Origin: Mycolicibacterium iranicum
Lineage (GTDB): Bacteria > Actinomycetota > Actinomycetes > Mycobacteriales > Mycobacteriaceae
Direction: 5' to 3'
DNA: 64,000 bases
NCBI RefSeq assembly: GCF_014190915.1
Contig: NZ_JACHVU010000011.1
Coordinates: 116,676-180,675 of the forward strand
The notes beneath the pieces were generated by a model. It did not search any database, was not told the DNA's origin, and was given only the letters and a program-made list of their open reading frames with translations. The translations under genes and the position numbers were made by a program. Shown piece by piece: positions 53,330-60,675 of the stretch; the first letter of the stretch is position 1; each line of letters opens with the position of its first letter.

Positions 53330-54223
53330 TTACGCACCCGCTGCGTGCGTGACCACGAAGTCACGAATACACGCGTTCACTTCGGACGGCGCGACTGCGG
53401 GGAGTGAGTGAGAAGCAACGGGCCATAGACGATATCGCCACGTTGGCACCACCGAGCGGATGCGATTGATTGCCTCAGCGGAGTTGTGAATGGTGTTGCC
53501 TGCCAGCAGAACCTGGGCGGGCAGCTTCACCGAGCGTAGGACATCATCGGAAGCAAAGACCAGGGGAGCGGTTCGGCGCGGTGGCCCGAAATGAGCAAAC
53601 CCGGCCAGGAAGAGTCGCGTCAGTTCATCGATGGCGCTACCTGGCTGCGGGCCACCTGTCACCCATTGCGCCCCGCACTGAGCCCTCGTCGAGCTTGGCC
53701 GAGCCAACAGCAGAGCGAGGTTCTTCCAGAACGTGAACGAGAGTCGAACCAACGTGTGTGCGGGATCGATGAGTGTCAGGGTGCTCAGCCGACCGGGCGC
53801 GGTCGCTGCGGTGTGGGTGGCCAGCCAGCCACCGTAAGAGTGTGCCACCAGATGGACGTTCCTCAGACCGAGATTCTGCAGCACAGTGTCAACACAGCGT
53901 GCACAATCTCTGGGGCTGAACAACGCCTTTGACTGCATGCTCGCTCCGGGCTGCCCGGGCATATCCAGTGTGTAGATCGTGAAATCGTCAGCCAAGCCGA
54001 CGATTTGCTCGCACCACATAGCCGACGTGAGGAAAAACCCATGGATCAGCACGAGCGGCACACCGCCGTCTGGTCCATGCTGATAGACGCGAACGAGACC
54101 GAAGTCGGTAGGAACGTCGTGAACGGCATCGGGTTGCGGACTCAGCCGGCGCACGTCGTCGTAAACAGCCAGGTACGAACGCCTGTCGTGTGCGCTCTTG
54201 AAGCCGCCGTCCCTGATTCCCAT
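53330..54223 (-). CDS. alpha/beta hydrolase
   Basis: 297 aa. Oxyanion segment LIHGFFLTSA, nucleophile elbow AHSYGGW (about residue 127-133), Asp in LLAGNTIHNS region (weak) and His in VASHSLP. It resembles the hydrolase fold of haloalkane/epoxide-type enzymes. Substrate unknown. Several lysine-poor, Ala-rich stretches fit the GC bias. Confidence 0.83.
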   Translation of the reverse strand: MGIRDGGFKSAHDRRSYLAVYDDVRRLSPQPDAVHDVPTDFGLVRVYQHGPDGGVPLVLIHGFFLTSAMWCEQIVGLADDFTIYTLDMPGQPGASMQSKALFSPRDCARCVDTVLQNLGLRNVHLVAHSYGGWLATHTAATAPGRLSTLTLIDPAHTLVRLSFTFWKNLALLLARPSSTRAQCGAQWVTGGPQPGSAIDELTRLFLAGFAHFGPPRRTAPLVFASDDVLRSVKLPAQVLLAGNTIHNSAEAINRIRSVVPTWRYRLWPVASHSLPAVAPSEVNACIRDFVVTHAAGA

Positions 54224-54309
54224 GAGGCCCCTATCGCAACCGCCAGGTGATGTGTCAGGTCAGGGTAGGCCGACCGCTCTACTACAGGGCGGGCCCGCTT
54301 CGATTCGGT

Positions 54310-54834
54310 TCAGGCGGTCGTCTGGCAGAAGCGGAGGGTGTTCGAGAACGGGTCGGTGACTTCCATGGTGGGTCCACCCGGAGAGTCGACATCGATGCCG
54401 GGGTTGATGCGCGGGTACCCGGTGGCCTGGAGTTCTCGATGCAGTGCAGTGACGTCGCCGACCGGTACCCACACCGTCGACCCCGGTGTGCCATCGCCGT
54501 GGTGTTCGGACAGGTCGAGGACACACTGGTCGCGGCGCAGTCGCATGTAGAGGATCGACCGTGCGTAATCGAAGCGGTGTTCCCATTCGACGGTGAAATG
54601 CAGGTAGTCGAGGTAGAACTCGCGAGCTCGGGTCTCGTCGAGGCTGCGGAGGACGGGTACGGGCGCGCTGATACCCCGAGCTCCGGGAAGGCGCGCCGAC
54701 GCAGTGTTCCAATCGCGAAAGCCCAACTGTCGGGCCACGATCTCCAACGCCTGGGAATGACTCAGATCGGCGTCGCGGAGTTGCTCGCGCAGGACTCGCG
54801 CGGCACGTTTGGCGTCGTCGAGGGTCAGGTCCAT
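54310..54834 (-). CDS. glyoxalase/bleomycin-resistance (VOC) superfamily protein
   Basis: 174 aa from the ATG at 54834 (AGGTGATG upstream). An N-terminal 50-residue helical segment (LDDAKRAARVLREQLRDADLS, LSHSQALEIVARQLGFRDWNTAS) is of the type that precedes VOC domains in this family. The VOC part (about 55-170) has REFYLDYLHFTVEWEH and VTDPFSNTLRFCQ. It could confer bleomycin-like resistance or have another role. The reaction is unknown. Confidence 0.83.
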   Translation of the reverse strand: MDLTLDDAKRAARVLREQLRDADLSHSQALEIVARQLGFRDWNTASARLPGARGISAPVPVLRSLDETRAREFYLDYLHFTVEWEHRFDYARSILYMRLRRDQCVLDLSEHHGDGTPGSTVWVPVGDVTALHRELQATGYPRINPGIDVDSPGGPTMEVTDPFSNTLRFCQTTA

Positions 54835-55426
54835 CACATCACCTACGTTCCGGTGCCGGTGTGCAGTTTCAGTGCCCGCGTTGCTGAAATGTCTGGGCAC
54901 CGTTGGTCGCAGATGTGCGTCGTGGTGACCGATCCAAATGTGTTCACCATGCCGAGGATTCGGCGCGGGCGGCAGGTCACATCAAACCCATCGTGCACGC
55001 TACGCCACGATGAGCCAACCCTCAATGGTTGGCGCCGGTCACACGCTGCGCGTAACGAAACGCTCTGGTCGCGGGGGACTGATCAACGAGGGGCGCCCGC
55101 CATCGCCGTGAGGAACATCTTCCAGTACTGGAGGAAGTGCGGTCCGTTGCGACGGTCCAGGATGTCGTTGGTGACGTGCTGGCCCCATCGCCCGCGGAAG
55201 TTCGACTTCACATCATCCGTAGGTCACGAAGCTCGTCAGCCGTCCAGGCTCATACATCCGCAGCCACCGCGTCACCAAATGTGTTGCAATCCTGCAGGTT
55301 TCCAGGCCGCGGGACCGTATAGAACGCAGCGATGACGAACTACTCGGCGAGCACGATCGGCCCTTTTCCGGGACGGCTCGGGGAGGACCGCATCCGATCG
55401 CTTCATTCCCTGCAGGCGTCGCGGCC
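54835..55426. other. 592-bp gap holding a decayed gene end
   Basis: No intact gene. The first 250 bp show nothing convincing. The rest carries a minus-strand coding remnant (listed separately at 55083-55284) and about 140 bp of non-coding sequence before the DUF4267-like gene stop. Confidence 0.6.
55083..55284 (-). pseudogene. frameshifted C-terminal remnant of an unknown protein
   Basis: Two adjoining minus-strand frames read protein-like and join end to end. The first gives HLVTRWLRMYEPGRL then TSFVTYG and a stop near 55213. One base out of phase, VKSNFRGRWGQHV then TNDILDRRNGPHFLQYWKM and a stop at 55083 follow. Together they look like the C-terminus of a single protein broken by a frameshift. 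No upstream part or start is visible. The family was not recognised. Confidence 0.5.
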
Positions 55427-55825
55427 TCAGCTCGTTGCTTTGCCAGAAGGGCCGTCGGCAAATCCTCGTCCGCCAAGCGCGACGACTCCGAGGCCGGCGA
55501 ACAGTGCTGCCCCACCACCAGCGACGAGGGCGCCCGTTGACGACAAGGTACGCGCCCGGACTCCGCGTACGGCTGCGATGACGTCCAGGACATCGGTGAG
55601 GAGGCCGAGTTGCAGCGCACGAGTTTGCAGCTGCGGCGACACGGTGTCGGTGATCGCAACTGCCAACGTCAACTCCCGCGAGCCGAAAAGCTGAGTCGTG
55701 AACGGCTGGTCGCGGCCAGAATTGAGTCCGATCAGCCGACCCGTCGCATTCGGCGCGAGCCAGGCGGCGACGCCCGTTGCGAACCGTAAGGCGGCGAAGG
55801 TTCGGATGATTGCGCCACGTTGCAT
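55427..55825 (-). CDS. DUF4267-like small membrane protein
   Basis: 132 aa from the ATG at 55825, with GGAGGG 9 bp upstream. Hydrophobic segments near 5-20, 45-65 and 95-120. It has ALRFATGVAAWLAPNATGRL and LFGSRELTLAV, a layout parallel to the protein at 35125. A longer frame to 55912 lacks a good ribosome-binding site. It lies 94 bp downstream of the GMC oxidoreductase on the same strand. Function unknown. Confidence 0.75.
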   Translation of the reverse strand: MQRGAIIRTFAALRFATGVAAWLAPNATGRLIGLNSGRDQPFTTQLFGSRELTLAVAITDTVSPQLQTRALQLGLLTDVLDVIAAVRGVRARTLSSTGALVAGGGAALFAGLGVVALGGRGFADGPSGKATS

Positions 55826-55919
55826 GGCCCTACCCTCCAGGAAAGTCTCGAGCCGTTCAAGAGCCTTCGCGTCGAGCGGCCTTGCTGTGCGGCGCGGAAA
55901 GCGCTGAAGCACCGGGGAG

Positions 55920-57605
55920 TCAGCTCAGAATGGCTCGCGCGGCGCGCTCTGCGATCAGCATGACCGGTGCGTTGGTGTTGCCGGACGTGATGGTGGGCAT
56001 GGCCGACGCATCAACTACCCGCAGCCCCGCGACGCGGTACACCCGACAGTCGGTGTCGAGGACCGTTGCAGCCGAACGCGGTAGGCCGCTGGCATCGAAG
56101 GCTCCCATCGCGCACGTACCCACCGGGTGAAAGATGGTGGTGCCGAGTTCAGCCGCGGCCGCTTGCAGGTCGTCGTCGCTCACCACGTTCGGGCCGGGGA
56201 GCAGCTCCTCTGGACGGTAGCGGGCCAGAGACGGAGACGCCATGATCTGGCGTGTCATCCGCAGGCCGCGCACGGCAATCTGGCGATCGGCGTCAGTCGA
56301 CAGGTAGTTGCACGCGATCTTCGGGTAGACCAGGGGATCTGCACTGGTCAGGCGCACATGGCCGCGCGACGTGGGTCGCAGATTGCACACCGACGGCGTG
56401 ATGGCCCCGAAGCGGTGCAGCGGTTCGCCGAACTTCTTCAACGACAGGGGCTGGACGTGCCACTCCAGGTCGGCACTGGGTAATTCGGGGTCGCTCTTGG
56501 CGAAAGCGCCGAGTGTGGACGGCGGCATGGTCATCGGACCCGATCGCATCATCAGGTACTGGAGCCCCATGCCCGCGCGCGTTATCCAGTTGCGGTACAG
56601 CGTGTTGACGGTGCGGGCGCCCCGCACCCGGTAGACCGTCCGCAGCTGCAAATGGTCTTGCAGATTTTCGCCGACCCCCGGCAGATCGACCGCCACCGGC
56701 ACGTGATGCCGGCTCAGGAGCGCGGCCGGGCCGAGACCCGAAGCCTGCAGGAGATGGGGCGAACCGATCGCGCCGGCGCTCAGGATCACCTCCCGGCGAG
56801 CACGGACGTCGATGATCTGGCCGCCTTTGAGCAGCCGCACACCGGTGGCACGATGTCGGGCCGATGTCCAGGCGCCGACGCGTTGATCCTCCTGCACCTG
56901 ATCGTCCATCAGCAGCTTGACGGCCTGGGTCTGCTCGTAGACGGTGAGGTTGGGCCGGTGGGCGACGGGGTGCAGGAAAGCGTCGGCCATCGACCAGCGC
57001 CGGCCGCGGCGCTGGTTGACGTGGAAGTACGCGCTTCCGGCGTTGTCTCCGCGGTTGAATTCCTCGATCGGGCAGATGCCCGTCTCGGCAGCTGCGGACT
57101 GCCAGGCGTCCAGAATCTTCCAGCGCACCCGCGGCCGCTCGACGATGATTTCGCCACCGGCACCGTGCCATTCGTCGGCGCCGCCGAAGTAGTCCTCCAG
57201 CTGCTTGTAGATCGACAGCGTGTCGCCGGGACTGTCCGGACCACCCCAGAGCCACCGCTGGTCGCCGGTGGCCTGCGCCCACAGTTCGTAATCGGAGGCT
57301 TGCCCGCGCATATGGATCATGGCGTTGATCGAGGAGCTACCGCCGATCACCCGGCCTCGCGCGTAATGGATGCTGCGGCCGGCCAGGCCTGGGTCGGGTT
57401 CGGTCGTGAAGCACCAGTCGGTGCGAGGGTTCGCAATGGTGTACAGGTAGCCCACGGGCACCTTGATCCAGAACCAGTTGTCTTTGCCGCCCGCCTCGAT
57501 GAGCAGCACGCGGTGATTCGGGTTGGCGCTGAGCCGATTGGCGAGCAGGCAACCAGCACTGCCTGCTCCCACGATGATGTAGTCGAATTCGGCCGCGGGG
57601 CTCAA
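55920..57605 (-). CDS. GMC-family FAD oxidoreductase (choline dehydrogenase-like)
   Basis: 561 aa from a TTG at 57605 with a strong GGAGGA 5 bp upstream; a GTG at 57683 would add an Arg-rich extension. FAD motif YIIVGAGSAGCLLANRLS, second GMC signature GRVIGGSSSINAMIHMRG, SAGAIGSPHLLQASGLG and the active-site His in IFHPVGTCAMG near the C-terminus. GMC enzymes oxidise alcohols. The substrate is open. Same strand as the DUF4267-like gene. Confidence 0.93.
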   Translation of the reverse strand: MSPAAEFDYIIVGAGSAGCLLANRLSANPNHRVLLIEAGGKDNWFWIKVPVGYLYTIANPRTDWCFTTEPDPGLAGRSIHYARGRVIGGSSSINAMIHMRGQASDYELWAQATGDQRWLWGGPDSPGDTLSIYKQLEDYFGGADEWHGAGGEIIVERPRVRWKILDAWQSAAAETGICPIEEFNRGDNAGSAYFHVNQRRGRRWSMADAFLHPVAHRPNLTVYEQTQAVKLLMDDQVQEDQRVGAWTSARHRATGVRLLKGGQIIDVRARREVILSAGAIGSPHLLQASGLGPAALLSRHHVPVAVDLPGVGENLQDHLQLRTVYRVRGARTVNTLYRNWITRAGMGLQYLMMRSGPMTMPPSTLGAFAKSDPELPSADLEWHVQPLSLKKFGEPLHRFGAITPSVCNLRPTSRGHVRLTSADPLVYPKIACNYLSTDADRQIAVRGLRMTRQIMASPSLARYRPEELLPGPNVVSDDDLQAAAAELGTTIFHPVGTCAMGAFDASGLPRSAATVLDTDCRVYRVAGLRVVDASAMPTITSGNTNAPVMLIAERAARAILS

Positions 57606-57766
57606 TATTCCTCCATGACGTGGGTGGGGCGTTTCTTTGCGCCTGACCGTTCGGCGCTCAGACGTCCCGATGCGTGGGGTCACAGCCCCTGGAGGCGAAG
57701 AGCCTCAACATGTCTGGCGTGCCCGATGTGCGTCGGCTCGGGACGCGGCGCCTCGATCCGACTATG

Positions 57767-57925
57767 TCAATCGGGAGAGCGGTCTTCCTCCTTGTTGCGA
57801 CGGCGCGCGGCCTCGATGATGTCAGGCGGGGCCGGCTTCTGTAGCCAGGCCCGTATCCGCAACAAGCCGCCGGCGGTGATACCGACGGCAAAGACAGCGA
57901 CCAAGATCCAGAGCGCTGTGGACAT
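57767..57925 (-). CDS. 52-aa single-helix membrane protein
   Basis: ATG at 57925, stop at 57767. One hydrophobic helix (ALWILVAVFAVGITAGGLL, residues 4-22) is followed by a cytoplasmic charged tail (RIRAWLQKPAPPDIIEAARR then RNKEEDR). GGAGGTGG lies 14 bp upstream. Too small for most gene finders, but the codon pattern and the amphipathic layout look genuine. Function unknown. Confidence 0.65.
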   Translation of the reverse strand: MSTALWILVAVFAVGITAGGLLRIRAWLQKPAPPDIIEAARRRNKEEDRSPD

Positions 57926-58304
57926 ACGTCAATCATCCACCTCCATCCGAACTCTTCGCATCGATATGCCATGACACACGGAAGACGCTGCACGTCGGCA
58001 GGGGAGCGTTCCCCCTGTCGCGTGCTTCGATAGCGGCATCGCGGTGACCTTCCTCCTGGCGACCGGAACCGGTCAGCCGCTCGGTAGCACTGCGCCGAGT
58101 CCGCCGCATCCCTCTAAATCCGGGCGGGGGTAGGTCAAGACGTGGCAGGGGAGAGGTGCCCCGGCAAATGGCGCCCGGCTCCGCTGTACGGCGCTGCAAG
58201 CCCGCCGCGGGTTGTGGCAAGTGGTCGCGACGAATCGTGTTGTCGTTCCGAACTCCCTGTACCGGCGGCGTCTTTCACCGCTCGGATCTGAGCAATGTCG
58301 GTTT
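57926..58304. other. 379-bp gap
   Basis: No convincing gene apart from a 36-codon minus-strand frame (57929-58039) that follows a strong AGGAGGAAGG but has no protein-like composition. A GACCGG-AA-CCGGTC palindrome is at 58061-58074. Confidence 0.5.
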
Positions 58305-58991
58305 CTAGGGACCAGAGAGACAGAAGTGATTGTTTTCGGGATCGACCAGCGCAGTCAACGATTGTGTGCAGATCGAGCAACTGACTGCCCCGGACATACC
58401 AGCCGGTGGGTCATGAGAAGCACGTAGTCGCAGATGTAGCTGCCCCTGCCGCTGTGGCGGGCTTGGATTACGGACGAATTCCAGCCCAAGGCCTCCCTGG
58501 TGGCGTAATGAGACGTACCCAGGGTGCGTACGGACCAGTGGGGCGTTCACGGCCGAAGACCAGAACCGGCTGACAGATAGGGGATCTCTCGCATCGGTCA
58601 CTACAGCGGCGACCGGACCGCATTCCTTGTACTCCTCGCGCGGCTCAAGGACGCAGAATTCGTTCCCTTCGGGATCAGCGAGAACAATCCAGGGCACTGA
58701 ACCCTGCCCAATGTCCACCCGTTCGGCACCAAGAGCGCAAGCTCGCTCGACCAACGAGGCCTGATGCTCCTCGGACTTCGAGGTGAGATCCAGATGCTGT
58801 CGGTTCTTTTCAGCCTTCGAGACGGAGGCTGGGACAAACTCCAGGACAGCGCCGCCGCCAATCTGTACGACCTCGCCACCCGAAGTCTTCGCGCCGGTGG
58901 GGAGGCAGCATCCCAGCAATGTCGCCCAGTACAGGCCCAGCCGCAGGGGATCCCGAGATTCCACAACCACGACGGCCACGTTGTCGGTCAC
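58305..58991 (-). CDS. two-domain VOC (glyoxalase-like) protein
   Basis: 228 aa, GTG start. Two VOC repeats, each ending in a DPEGNEF/DPENNHF-type motif (residues about 108 and 217), with WATLLGCCLPTG and GAVLEFVPAS in the first. The second repeat is about nine residues shorter than the first between its HLRL strand and DPENNHF, so it may carry a small deletion. Function not assigned; members include dioxygenases and resistance proteins. Confidence 0.78.
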   Translation of the reverse strand: MTDNVAVVVVESRDPLRLGLYWATLLGCCLPTGAKTSGGEVVQIGGGAVLEFVPASVSKAEKNRQHLDLTSKSEEHQASLVERACALGAERVDIGQGSVPWIVLADPEGNEFCVLEPREEYKECGPVAAVVTDARDPLSVSRFWSSAVNAPLVRTHPGYVSLRHQGGLGLEFVRNPSPPQRQGQLHLRLRASHDPPAGMSGAVSCSICTQSLTALVDPENNHFCLSGP

Positions 58992-59301
58992 ACCACCAAG
59001 GTAGTTCCGAGTGCAGATCCGATCGACACGACCGCCGCGCCGAGGAGATTCAGCACGGAATCCTCGTCCTCCGGATTCATGCGATCGCCACCTGATTCAC
59101 CGCGGCCGGATAGAAGCCATACGCGGCTTCTCTACGTCACTCGCCATATTCGATGGCTGCCCGCTGCACCCGCAAACGGCGGACGACAGGGGAATAGTGG
59201 CGAGCCGATGTTCATCCAGATGCTCTGACGTACGGTGCCACCGCGGGCCGGTTCGACAAAATTGGGACCGGTAGGCGCTTGGACGGTATTCACTCAACGC
59301 C
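58992..59301. other. 310-bp divergent gap with promoter element
   Basis: No gene. The right end carries the third copy of the shared promoter-like element (59262-59294), whose spacing would place transcription start almost at the ATG of 59302. Confidence 0.6.
59262..59294 (+). promoter_or_regulatory. shared promoter-like element, copy 3
   Basis: TTGGGACCGGTAG, 16 bp, CACT, ending 7 bp before the ATG at 59302. If CACT marks the -10 region, the message would start at or next to the start codon (leaderless), as is frequent in mycobacteria. Confidence 0.65.
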
Positions 59302-59721
59302 ATGAACAACATCGTCTTCGGCGCCATCGTGACGGGCTGCGCCGCCGTCAGCCTCGGCCTCGCGGCACCCGCCAACGCGGATCTCGCCCCGGGCAACTAC
59401 CACCACCGCAGCATCATGGCCAACGGGATCGTCACCGACAACCTGATGCGGGTGACGAGCTGCGGCCCCGGTTGCATCTCGATCTTCAACCTCACGTCGA
59501 ACACCGACCAGGGACAGGCGCGCATCCAAGGCAACCAGTACGTGCTCGACCAGTTCGTTCCCGGGGGCGCATTCTGCCCCGACGGCCGTCCGGTCGACGT
59601 GATCACCCGCTCGACCTTCGACCTCAACGGTACGAACGGTCTCGCTACTCTCAACGGGCCGAATCCCTGCGGCACCATCGGCCCGGTGGGCGAGACGCGA
59701 TTCTGGTTCACTCCCGCGTGA
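59302..59721 (+). CDS. small secreted protein
   Basis: 139 aa. A signal peptide (IVFGAIVTGCAAVSLGLAAPANA) ends near residue 27. The mature domain (about 112 aa) has four Cys (SCGPGC, FCPDGR and PNPCG) and repeated Asn/Gly turns, compatible with a small disulfide-stabilised beta fold. It starts directly after the shared promoter element. No function recognised. Confidence 0.8.
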   Translation: MNNIVFGAIVTGCAAVSLGLAAPANADLAPGNYHHRSIMANGIVTDNLMRVTSCGPGCISIFNLTSNTDQGQARIQGNQYVLDQFVPGGAFCPDGRPVDVITRSTFDLNGTNGLATLNGPNPCGTIGPVGETRFWFTPA

Positions 59722-59819
59722 GCGACTCGCGCATTCCGTCTGGTGCACAAGGGTGACGCGTGTGGCTGGGTGCGTCGAGCAGGAGGTGCCTCGTAAAGGC
59801 CGTGCGCAGGCTTACATGC

Positions 59820-60371
59820 TCACTTCAAGAGTTCGGGCGTGAAGGTGACGTTGACTTCGCCCACCGTCATCGTCACCTCACCTTCCATCACCATCACTTG
59901 CGCCGAAACCCGTCGATCGATCGTCTGGGCCAGTTGCTGTACCGGCGCGTGCGGTATCTGCATCACCGACAGGTGCTGCAGTCCTGCCACTTTGGGTTCC
60001 ACAGCGCGCCACCAGGTGGCCGCACCGGCGGCGAACGGGAACAGCATTACCTGGTCGGCCTGGCCGGCCGCCTTGCCCAAGGCACGTTCATCGGGTTGGC
60101 CGACGCTGATCCACTCCAGGATTCGGCCTGTGTAGTCCGCGAGCCGCAGGTCCGGTACGCCAGGGGTGGACAGGCCAGCTCCGAACGTCAACTCACCGTC
60201 GACGTCGCCAAGTCGGTGCGCGCGCAGCCCAAACGCCAACAGCCGCACAACCATCCGCTCGTCAGTCTCACTGGGGTGTCGGGCCACGGTCAGCGTGTGA
60301 TCGGCGTAGTAACCATGGTCGACATCGGAGACGCCGAGTTCGACTTTGAACACTGTTGCAGAAAGGGCCAC
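59820..60371 (-). CDS. yaeQ: YaeQ family protein
   Basis: 183 aa, GTG start. It matches YaeQ from the first residues (MALSATVFKVELGVSDVD) and through HPSETDERMVVRLLAFGLRAH, GLSTPGVPDL and WISVGQPDERALGKAAG. YaeQ has a nuclease-like (PD-(D/E)xK) fold of unknown biological role; it suppresses loss of RfaH in E. coli. Length is as usual (about 180 aa). Tail-to-tail with the small secreted protein at 59302. Confidence 0.92.
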   Translation of the reverse strand: MALSATVFKVELGVSDVDHGYYADHTLTVARHPSETDERMVVRLLAFGLRAHRLGDVDGELTFGAGLSTPGVPDLRLADYTGRILEWISVGQPDERALGKAAGQADQVMLFPFAAGAATWWRAVEPKVAGLQHLSVMQIPHAPVQQLAQTIDRRVSAQVMVMEGEVTMTVGEVNVTFTPELLK

Positions 60372-60675
60372 GACATAGTGTCCACCCTGGCGGCGTGGCC
60401 CGAGCAGCGAGCCACCCGACTCTTCGATTAGAAGGGGCAGGAAAGGTGTGCCGCGATTGCGCCAGTTCTCGACAACGAGGGCGTCGTTTAGATAGTGGCG
60501 GCCTCGTGGTTAGGCCAGGGTCCAGCACCGTGGTCTGTCGCGACTGCTCTTACGTGATCAAATTGATCGATCGCAGAAAACTCAGTGACGAGGCCAGCTC
60601 GCAGCTGCACGTCCATCACGGTGAGCTTGTCGCTCCCCGCGCCGGAGATGACTTACCAGTCTCGCGATTGACTCG
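60372..60675. other. 304-bp gap
   Basis: No gene recognised. The frame of yaeQ stays open upstream for about 47 codons with no start codon and no likeness to the family, so it is not counted. Some AT-rich GATC-containing sequence lies near 60560. Confidence 0.5.

Noticed and set aside
57929..58039. 36-codon minus-strand frame behind a strong AGGAGG
   Set aside because: Composition is not protein-like and there is no conservation evidence; it could only be a leader peptide, which cannot be shown.
60372..60512. Upstream extension of YaeQ
   Set aside because: The frame is open for about 47 codons but has no start codon, and YaeQ begins MALSATVFK in the family.
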